A stretch of 25,337 nt of DNA. Source: a virus. Positions 7,724 to 14,034 of this stretch are shown in pieces. The DNA lies in IMG/VR virus record IMGVR_UViG_3300021957_000275, positions 1 to 25,337 of that record; one strand, 5' to 3'. How positions within the stretch are numbered: position 1 is the first letter of the stretch; each line of letters begins with the position of its first letter. The translations under genes and the position numbers were made by a program. The notes under the pieces were generated by a model that made no database searches, was not told where the DNA came from, and saw only the letters and a list, made by a program, of their open reading frames with translations.

Positions 7724-8758
7724 TTAAATTAAAAATGTTACAATCCCGGCAGATGCTAGTAGAACGGCTATCCATATTGAAATAGCTTTATAGTACATAG
7801 AAAGCGGTGTATTAAAATAGCCTCTTCCAATTACCAAGCATTTATGCATAGGACTACACAAATATGCTGAATATTCTAAAGCAAAAAACCATAAAAAATA
7901 TTCAATACCAAAAACTTGTGCCATAAGAACAGCAAGCGCAATAAACTTCCCGCTACTTCCCATTAAGAAACTAGCAAAAAACCCTAGTGCTGAAATCATA
8001 GCCATGCCAACAAAAGTTGTTGGATCAACTATAGTTGATGATATAATTTCTTGCATAACTGAGTTCTGTGCCTTTAAATAATTACTTACTATGATCACAA
8101 AAGCTACAGTTAGTATTAACTCAAAATTAATATAGCCTAATAGTTTTTTAAAGTTCCATGTTCCAGTTAGTACCATATAGTATAAAGCCAACAATCCAAA
8201 ACATAAAATATAGTTTGAAGTTTGAACGTAACCAGCAATTGCTAAAATCATTGGAAATACATTTATAACTACAGAACTTATCTTAAATTTAGTTGGACTA
8301 ATTGCAACTTCTTCTTCTTTTATTTGTGTAAAAATGTACCATCCAATAAATAAAGCTGAAGCTACTAATATAGGCCATACGATACCAAGCCAAGCCCCAT
8401 AAGTTAAACCAAATGCAGCTAATGGTAATATTACTGTTTTTTCTAACGGGGACCACATATAATAATGATGAGTTGCTAAATAATCAATAATTCCTAGTTT
8501 TTCTCTACCTGGACCTTGTTTAGGGGCTAAAGTATCTAACAATCCTGCTGATACTGTAACTCTTCCTGATATAGGCAAAACACCACCAATAGCGCTTAAT
8601 ATAACTAAAACAAATTTGTTTGATCGAAATACATTTCTTACATAAGCATAGGCAGGGGCAAATAATTCGTGTTCTTTTGCTAGTCCCGCACTAATCATTA
8701 TGAATATAATCATCCACAAGTAGCTTATGCCGCCTGTTAAACTAAGTATATCTGTCAT
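7724..8758 (-). CDS. DUF401-like polytopic membrane protein (putative transporter)
   Basis: A 344-residue integral membrane protein with about nine or ten hydrophobic segments. It has a two-fold pattern: half one contains GGVLPISGRVTVSAG (58-72) then YYMWSPLEKTVIL (~99-111); half two contains FFASFLMGSSGKF (~260-272) then AYLCSPMHKCLVI (~298-310). Paired Gly/Ser/Pro hairpins followed by Y..SP..K motifs are what I associate with DUF401 and the wider ion-transporter type folds; substrate unknown. The start is ATG at 8756-8758, with AAGGAAAA upstream and an ATGA overlap with the preceding stop codon, so it is translationally coupled to the U32-methyltransferase gene. A 15-codon longer start at 8803 lacks a good ribosome site and is disfavoured. 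Confidence 0.65.
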   Translation of the reverse strand: MTDILSLTGGISYLWMIIFIMISAGLAKEHELFAPAYAYVRNVFRSNKFVLVILSAIGGVLPISGRVTVSAGLLDTLAPKQGPGREKLGIIDYLATHHYYMWSPLEKTVILPLAAFGLTYGAWLGIVWPILVASALFIGWYIFTQIKEEEVAISPTKFKISSVVINVFPMILAIAGYVQTSNYILCFGLLALYYMVLTGTWNFKKLLGYINFELILTVAFVIIVSNYLKAQNSVMQEIISSTIVDPTTFVGMAMISALGFFASFLMGSSGKFIALAVLMAQVFGIEYFLWFFALEYSAYLCSPMHKCLVIGRGYFNTPLSMYYKAISIWIAVLLASAGIVTFLI

Positions 8759-10416
8759 AAATTTTCCTTTTTTATTACCATAATATATAATCCATTCCAC
8801 CATTGATCTGGATCTTCAATGTCGTTAAGTATAATTTTATCGTAAACAATGTTTAACCCGGCAATTTTCATGCCTTCTCTCACACTATCTACAACACCAT
8901 CAAAATTAGCGTCATCAAATATAATAATACTTTCATCAGCTAACTTATCTTTAAAATAGACAAGCGACTCAATGTTTGATTTTGGATCGTGATCTGCATC
9001 ATAAAACATTAAATCGATCTTTTCTATTTTATCCAAATTCACTTTTCTAAAATCACAATCAAAAAGATGAACTGAATTATTTCCTTTATATTTTTTTACG
9101 TTTTCTATAAAGGTTTGCTTATTACCTTTTATATCAGAACCTGTTGCTGCCTGAGTATCATCTTTAAAATGATCAATTGCATAAGCTGTAATATTGTTAT
9201 TATTTATAGCAGCACAAAATGTTGAACCAGATAGCACACCCACCTCTAAATAGTGCGTTGACATACCCGCCAATATGTTTAATAAGCTTTGTGTTCTTTT
9301 ACTAGATAAACCTTCTATATCGACATTGACATCTACGTTTGTGCAATCGATTAATGCTTGCGCCACCCTTTCGATTTTAGGAACATTAGAATTACCCTTA
9401 GCCTTCCATACTTTATCGCAAAAATTACAGTCCCAGCAATCAAACTTACACGTTTTTATTATTTTGCGCCAACCATCTATAGGTCTACCTTCCATATTAG
9501 AATCTTTAATATATTCATTAAACGTGTCAAATAATATGTCGTCATCGCTCGCAAATCTTTTTATAATATCAACAGTTTCCCATAACCTGGATATTGATTC
9601 TCTTCCGTGCATCTTAATTGTATCAATTCCAATATCCAACAGCTCTATCCAATCTTCTTTCCACGGAGTAAAGTTTGCAGTCTTTAATTGAACCGCAATA
9701 TTTTCAGTATCCCATTTTGGACAAGACACTCTACTAATCGGGTCTGAAAAATACTGCGGGCCGTCTGTTCTAGTATTATTAAACTGGAAATGTTCTGGCA
9801 TAACAGAGCATCCTCCAAGACATCCCTCATTTGCAAGTAAAGACAATTTAACATTATACTTTTCTTTTACTTTAGCAATTTCTTTTATTCTATCGTGATC
9901 GCGCATTAAAACTCTATCTAGGTTTACGTAATCAAAACCAGCTTCAGCCAATAAAGCGACGTCTCTTGGTTCTTTTACCTGTCTCAATATAGTATTTTTA
10001 ACAAACAATTTGGGAAAATGCTTTTTAACTTGCCCAGTCATCATCCAATGTGTATGCGGAAGAGTGCAGTTATATATTCCTGCATCGTATAGTGGTTTAT
10101 AATTTTTTATCCAAAGATCTAGGTTTTGTTGATCGGGCCTAACTTCAATGTTATTAAAAGTCGCAGATACTGGTATGCCAATATTGTTCTGAATATGTAA
10201 AGCAGCTTCTATCAAATACTGAACATCATTCGTAGATGCAAAAACATCTCCCATTGCGTCTTGATTAAATGGAGGTATCCGCGTAGTAAAATACACGTCA
10301 TATATATAATCCTTGTACTTTGTTAAAAAGTCTAAGAATTTATAGTATTCTTTTTCGTTAAGTTTTGGATTTAGTGGAACACTAAATACTTTCGCCGTCG
10401 CTTTTTTCGTCTTCAA
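8755..10416 (-). CDS. U32-like Fe-S domain fused to class I SAM methyltransferase
   Basis: A 553-residue two-domain enzyme I could not match to a named gene. Residues ~1-345 look like a TIM-barrel of the peptidase U32 superfamily (the YhbU/UbiU/RlhA/TrhP type, which carry a 4Fe-4S cluster): NEGCLGGCSVMPEHF has Cys199 and Cys203, SCPKW has Cys232, and CKFDCWDCNFC has Cys323, 327, 330 and 333. Residues ~385-550 form a Rossmann methyltransferase: motif I YLEVGVLSGST (389-399), DLMFYDADHDPKSN (~468-481) and IIIFDDANFDG (~497-507), like Methyltransf_24 enzymes that act on sugars or small molecules. The start is TTG at 10416: an in-frame stop (TGA) lies directly before it, the first in-frame ATG is at residue 55 inside the barrel, and GGTGAG precedes it. 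It overlaps the upstream gene by 35 bases. Confidence 0.65.
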   Translation of the reverse strand: MKTKKATAKVFSVPLNPKLNEKEYYKFLDFLTKYKDYIYDVYFTTRIPPFNQDAMGDVFASTNDVQYLIEAALHIQNNIGIPVSATFNNIEVRPDQQNLDLWIKNYKPLYDAGIYNCTLPHTHWMMTGQVKKHFPKLFVKNTILRQVKEPRDVALLAEAGFDYVNLDRVLMRDHDRIKEIAKVKEKYNVKLSLLANEGCLGGCSVMPEHFQFNNTRTDGPQYFSDPISRVSCPKWDTENIAVQLKTANFTPWKEDWIELLDIGIDTIKMHGRESISRLWETVDIIKRFASDDDILFDTFNEYIKDSNMEGRPIDGWRKIIKTCKFDCWDCNFCDKVWKAKGNSNVPKIERVAQALIDCTNVDVNVDIEGLSSKRTQSLLNILAGMSTHYLEVGVLSGSTFCAAINNNNITAYAIDHFKDDTQAATGSDIKGNKQTFIENVKKYKGNNSVHLFDCDFRKVNLDKIEKIDLMFYDADHDPKSNIESLVYFKDKLADESIIIFDDANFDGVVDSVREGMKIAGLNIVYDKIILNDIEDPDQWWNGLYIMVIKKENL

Positions 10417-11098
10417 TCATCTCACCATTTTCTAATAATTTATCAATAAATTCAACATCGTTATCGGATTGATAGGAAAGAGTTAACTCATCAACGCCCT
10501 TTCTTTCCAAATTAGCAATGCCATTATTCATAACAGCGCTATATTTTAGCGCTATTTTTACAGTCTGTTCTTGATCTTCAATTCCCATCATAGTAATTGA
10601 GTCCATATTTCCTTGACTTATTTTACCAATAGTCATAAGATCCATAGCAGCTTGCTTACCCATACGAGCAATCCAGTATTTTCTTTCTTCTTCTGGATTT
10701 TCTTTATTTAGCTCTTTAAGCTTATCTAAATCTGGAACTAGCTCTTTTACAAGTTCAGCAAAAGTTTCTAACTCACCGGACAATTGAGTGTATCTTTTAT
10801 CATACGTTGATAGATCATATTCAGATTGCTCAATGTCACATTGAATAATAACCTTTTCTAATTCGTCGCTTTCATTGTTATAAGCTCGTTCTAAGATTGC
10901 TTTATTAGCTAATTCTCTTTTTACGTTTCTTTCTACCTGTCTTTTAGCCTGAAGCCTAGCTTCAACTTCAAGCAAAGCTTGTCTAACTCTACGGTAATTT
11001 GTCACGTGCGAGTTAACTACAAAGTGCCTAGACTGAAAGTCTGATTGAGAAAACGTGCCATGAGTTTCTATTAAATTATATATTTCTTCGTTTTTCAT
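10382..11098 (-). CDS. Unrecognised 238-residue protein, probable coiled coil
   Basis: No family recognised. Residues ~35-130 are strongly helical and charged with long runs of Glu/Lys/Arg/Leu (ALLEVEARLQAKRQVERNVK, then LAELVKELVPDLDKLKELNK-type heptads), suggesting an extended coiled coil. The C-terminal ~100 residues are more globular, Met-rich near 170-185, with an acidic tail. It starts 7 bases after the previous gene; the nearest Shine-Dalgarno-like AGGA is unusually far (about 13 bases) from the ATG, across an A-rich run. Its 3' end overlaps the U32-methyltransferase gene by 35 bases. A structural, scaffolding or fibre-assembly role is possible by position only. Confidence 0.8.
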   Translation of the reverse strand: MKNEEIYNLIETHGTFSQSDFQSRHFVVNSHVTNYRRVRQALLEVEARLQAKRQVERNVKRELANKAILERAYNNESDELEKVIIQCDIEQSEYDLSTYDKRYTQLSGELETFAELVKELVPDLDKLKELNKENPEEERKYWIARMGKQAAMDLMTIGKISQGNMDSITMMGIEDQEQTVKIALKYSAVMNNGIANLERKGVDELTLSYQSDNDVEFIDKLLENGEMIEDEKSDGESI

Positions 11099-11105
11099 AT
11101 TTTTT

Positions 11106-11663
11106 TTAAAATCCTAAAGTATAATCACAAACCTCGGTTCTACAACCAAGATCTTCGTCCCATAAGTCAAGTTCTCTTAACTGGGTTCTTGTCATTTCAA
11201 TTCCTAAAAGTTCTTCTCTTTTAAGATTAATAGCTCTTACTGTGGTTAAACCATTAATCATAGTTAATATAGTATCTTCGCCATCTCTACTATCTCTAGT
11301 ATCGTAAACATCCATTACCATTTTTTTAAAAACTCTTTTCATTAACAAAATGGTAGCAGCATGAAATTCATCAGTGTAATAAATTTTAGTTTTACCATTC
11401 TCATCTTCATCAGGCTCTAATCCTTCATCATATGAATAAGCCTTTCTAAATTCTCTAACTTCGCCATAAAATTTAATACCCTGAGTAGCTTCTATTTCAG
11501 TTATTTCTTCCCATGGTTGTCCTAGTCCAGTAAATTCTGTCCATAAGTTTTCGTGATTTTCATCGTCAATAGAAAATATAGTATACTCTGTAAGAGTGGC
11601 TACTATAGTAAGACCATCCATGGTTGGTATAATCTTATCAAATTTTGCAATACAGTATTTCAT
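11106..11663 (-). CDS. Unrecognised 185-residue protein
   Basis: No family recognised. The sequence starts MKYCIAKFDKIIPTMDGLTI, has mixed alpha/beta composition, an acidic linker near residues 83-94 (EGLEPDEDENGK) and no signal peptide or membrane segment. I start at the ATG 11661-11663 because AGGAGGAG lies upstream at proper spacing; the frame could open at 11708, but the extra Arg-rich 15 residues would be encoded inside the preceding gene without a better ribosome site. The Shine-Dalgarno is made from the last Gly-Gly codons of the upstream paralogue. The neighbours suggest a late virion or assembly protein. Confidence 0.82.
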   Translation of the reverse strand: MKYCIAKFDKIIPTMDGLTIVATLTEYTIFSIDDENHENLWTEFTGLGQPWEEITEIEATQGIKFYGEVREFRKAYSYDEGLEPDEDENGKTKIYYTDEFHAATILLMKRVFKKMVMDVYDTRDSRDGEDTILTMINGLTTVRAINLKREELLGIEMTRTQLRELDLWDEDLGCRTEVCDYTLGF

Positions 11664-11668
11664 TATTT

Positions 11669-12736
11669 TTAATCTCCTCCTAATATATATGCGCTTGCTG
11701 AAGCGCAACTAGCTGAACTTATGCCATCATGACCTTTGGGTTGTGCTGTAGAACCTAAAGTAGTAAATGTGTCAGTTGCATGTACTACTTTATACGTATT
11801 ATTGTTTTGAACACCATTGTAATGACCTATGCAATAACCATGTTCTTGTCCGGTTTGATAATTTTCTTCACCCGCGTTTCCATCTGGCGTTGTTAATGTT
11901 GTAGATATATTAGCACCAGTTTCATCATTTATTTTATATATACCACTAACAACATTTCCGCCATTCTTTACATATGTATGACCATCCTTTGTGGATAATG
12001 CTTTGCCCCAACCGTCAGTAGCTACTGATAATCCAGCAGCACTATATACCTCTGTTGCAAATGCAAGCTTATGATTTATTGTACCAGTATGCGAAGATTT
12101 AAACCATCCATATGTTTTACCTTGCCAAGCTGCATTAAAATCACTGCCAGTATTATCAAATGCATTAAGGTTTTGATAAATTCCAATATCAGCCATGACT
12201 TCAGTAACCATATTATGTCTACATGATCTAAAGCCCTTACCCATTAAATATGCAAAGGTCAATCCTGGACTAAGAACAGTACCAATATCTCCATAGCCAG
12301 AATATGCAGAACTAGTATCCCAATCAGTATTATGAGTTCTTGCAGATTCAGTGGCCATATCTACACACTCAGTTCTAACACCAGTTCCAGGAAACGAAGT
12401 AGAACATTGATATACCCATTGGTGTTTATCGCTATAAGCACCCATACTATAAGCACATGGAGTTCCTATTGTATCTCCAAGATTTGTTGTAGTATCAGTA
12501 GAGTGCACTGTTCTATTTGTGTTTCTCCAAGGGCTACTGCTTTTATAACCACCAGTTGTATAACCTCTAGTATAAATTGAACGATATTTAAATAAGCCTA
12601 AAGGTGTACTAAATGGATTAGTATCTAAAGCGCTGCCTAAAGTAGTCCATGAATCTCCATCATACACGTAAGGAAATCCATTTTGCGCTGTAAAAATATC
12701 ACCAGTAGTGGGTGATGCCGGAAAGCTAAGAGCCAT
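11669..12736 (-). CDS. Glycine/aromatic-repeat virion protein, paralogue B (probable fibre or adhesin accessory)
   Basis: A 355-residue protein and tandem paralogue of the next gene upstream. It opens with FPASPTTGDIFTAQNG then YVYDGDSW, the P..P..G..f...G..y.y.g..W module at the head of many phage fibre and baseplate proteins. The rest is repeats of about 40-50 residues ending in G-Y-x-x-G-like strands, including RGYTTGGYKSSSPWRNTNR, VATDGWGKALSTKDGHTYV, and C-terminal AQPKGHDGISSASCASASAY. The spacing and the repeated Gly/Trp/Tyr pattern suggest a beta-propeller or kelch-like fold, inferred only. It ends in GGD; its start overlaps the previous stop as TAATG. A host-recognition or virion decoration role is likely from position after the giant fibre. 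Confidence 0.78.
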   Translation of the reverse strand: MALSFPASPTTGDIFTAQNGFPYVYDGDSWTTLGSALDTNPFSTPLGLFKYRSIYTRGYTTGGYKSSSPWRNTNRTVHSTDTTTNLGDTIGTPCAYSMGAYSDKHQWVYQCSTSFPGTGVRTECVDMATESARTHNTDWDTSSAYSGYGDIGTVLSPGLTFAYLMGKGFRSCRHNMVTEVMADIGIYQNLNAFDNTGSDFNAAWQGKTYGWFKSSHTGTINHKLAFATEVYSAAGLSVATDGWGKALSTKDGHTYVKNGGNVVSGIYKINDETGANISTTLTTPDGNAGEENYQTGQEHGYCIGHYNGVQNNNTYKVVHATDTFTTLGSTAQPKGHDGISSASCASASAYILGGD

Positions 12737-13764
12737 TAATTACCTCCAACTACCAGAGCGCTGGCGCTTCCGCAACCACCAGAAGACATACCATCATGCC
12801 CTTTGGGTTGAGCGGTAGCACCTAAGCTAACAATTGTATCTGTCAAATATGAAAGTTTAGTACTAGCATTTGTCTGGGCAGAACCATTATAAAGTCCAAG
12901 AGTATAACCACTATTTTGTCCTAGGTTTTGATTTTCTTCACCGGCAGCCTGAGGTCTAGTAACGCCAGATCCAATAGTAGCTCCAGTTGCGTCATTAAAT
13001 TTTAAATAAGTCGAAGATCCACCATACGTTCCTGTTGCGCCATAACCATGACCATGTTTAGAACTCAATCCTTTTGGTTGACCATCAGTTGCCCATGATA
13101 TACCACCGCTACTAAACGTTTCGGTTGTCCAATCTAAAGAGCCACACTCTGAACTAGTAGTTCCTTGACTTACCCATCCTTTATATTGTCCAAATAAAAC
13201 ACCTACTCCTTTTACAGTGCCACCCGCAACAGTAGCAGGAGATCCTGTTGTATACATTGTTCCAGTTACCATATTGTGCTTATCTGTGTTAGTTCCAGTA
13301 GTGCCTCCACATATATATGCAATAGTCCAACCTGGGTTTTGCAAAATATCCATATCTTGCCTAGCAGTTATTAGGTTTTGAGCAGTTGTATGCGTCATTT
13401 CGGTTTCTGTCGACATATCAAATTTACCAGTGTATGTCCCAACTCCCGAATGTGTGCCAGTCATACCATACATATAATGATGATAATCACTAAAACTTCC
13501 ATCTTTATATGAACAAGTGTTTGACCATAGATCACCTAAGTTTGTAGTTGTATCTGTTGCGTGCACGCATCTGTTAATATTTCTCCAAGGGCTGCCGGAT
13601 TTATAGCCACACGAAACATAACCACGAGTAATAATTGTGCGGTATAAAAATGGATTTCCACCTAGATCATTTTTAATTGACCAACCGTTCGCGCTGTATT
13701 GATATAATCTTCCTTGTTCTGCAAGAAATTGATCTCCTGCTGATGGGCTTGTTGGAAATTGCAT
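12736..13764 (-). CDS. Glycine/aromatic-repeat virion protein, paralogue A (probable fibre or adhesin accessory)
   Basis: A 342-residue protein closely related to its downstream neighbour over its full length: FPTSPSAGDQFLAEQGRLYQ, then RGYVSCGYKSGSPWRNINR, HATDTTTNLGD, and C-terminal AQPKGHDGMSSGGCGSASAL, ending GGN. Between these, internal repeats occur, for example ATDGQPKGLSSKHGHGYG. The start at 13764 has an AGGAG 5' of it. The stop overlaps the start of paralogue B by one base, with GGAGGT inside the last codons. The N-terminal module is typical of phage fibre proteins; a kelch-like propeller is an inference. Confidence 0.78.
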   Translation of the reverse strand: MQFPTSPSAGDQFLAEQGRLYQYSANGWSIKNDLGGNPFLYRTIITRGYVSCGYKSGSPWRNINRCVHATDTTTNLGDLWSNTCSYKDGSFSDYHHYMYGMTGTHSGVGTYTGKFDMSTETEMTHTTAQNLITARQDMDILQNPGWTIAYICGGTTGTNTDKHNMVTGTMYTTGSPATVAGGTVKGVGVLFGQYKGWVSQGTTSSECGSLDWTTETFSSGGISWATDGQPKGLSSKHGHGYGATGTYGGSSTYLKFNDATGATIGSGVTRPQAAGEENQNLGQNSGYTLGLYNGSAQTNASTKLSYLTDTIVSLGATAQPKGHDGMSSGGCGSASALVVGGN

Positions 13765-13776
13765 ATTAAACTCCTA

Positions 13777-14034
13777 TTATGACCAGATTGTTGCTGCTAT
13801 ATCTCGTATTAGCTGATCATAATTAGATACATCAGTGTCTTCTCCATCTGTAAATTTACCAAGACCTATAGTCTTAGCCACTTCATCAGATTCTCCAGTG
13901 ACACTATCAGCATATATATCAATCATCTGAATTGACATTGATGGATGCGCCATATTGTCCGTATCATCGCTATCAGGCATCGGGGCCGGATAAATCGAAA
14001 TTGAAATTATTTGATTTGTTTTTGTAATTGCCAT
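13777..14034 (-). CDS. Small unrecognised virion-cluster protein (85 residues)
   Basis: An 85-residue protein, no family recognised. Its N-terminal third is beta-rich (QIISISIYPAPM) followed by an acidic stretch (DSDDTDN) and a C-terminal helix ending AATIWS. The start ATG overlaps the stop of the giant fibre (TAATG), and GGAGAAG, which encodes the last residues of that fibre, acts as its ribosome site. An exact late-promoter octamer lies about 50 bases upstream inside the fibre gene. The size and position would fit a fibre-associated cap or chaperone, not shown. Confidence 0.75.
   Translation of the reverse strand: MAITKTNQIISISIYPAPMPDSDDTDNMAHPSMSIQMIDIYADSVTGESDEVAKTIGLGKFTDGEDTDVSNYDQLIRDIAATIWS

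Noticed and set aside
7710-7775. Longer N-terminus for the exported barrel gene
   Set aside because: It would overlap the membrane-protein gene and bury the signal peptide behind 22 polar residues.
8759-8803. Longer N-terminus for the membrane protein
   Set aside because: The internal ATG has the ribosome site and an ATGA junction; the extension is encoded within the upstream gene.
9201-9208. A fifth exact TATAAATA on the coding strand
   Set aside because: Deep inside the methyltransferase codons (Ile-Asn-Asn run) and over 440 bases from the next start, so probably chance.
9415-9450. CX3CX2C cysteines (323, 327, 330) suggesting a radical SAM enzyme
   Set aside because: The motif is at the C-terminal end of the barrel rather than near its first strand, and a separate methyltransferase domain follows, so a U32-like cluster is the better reading.
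9275-9691. Plus-strand 138-codon frame opposite the U32-methyltransferase
   Set aside because: Low-complexity Ser/Leu translation opposite a clear enzyme gene.
11990-11998. Second exact DnaA box
   Set aside because: It encodes Leu-Ser-Thr in a repeat protein; no origin-like surroundings.
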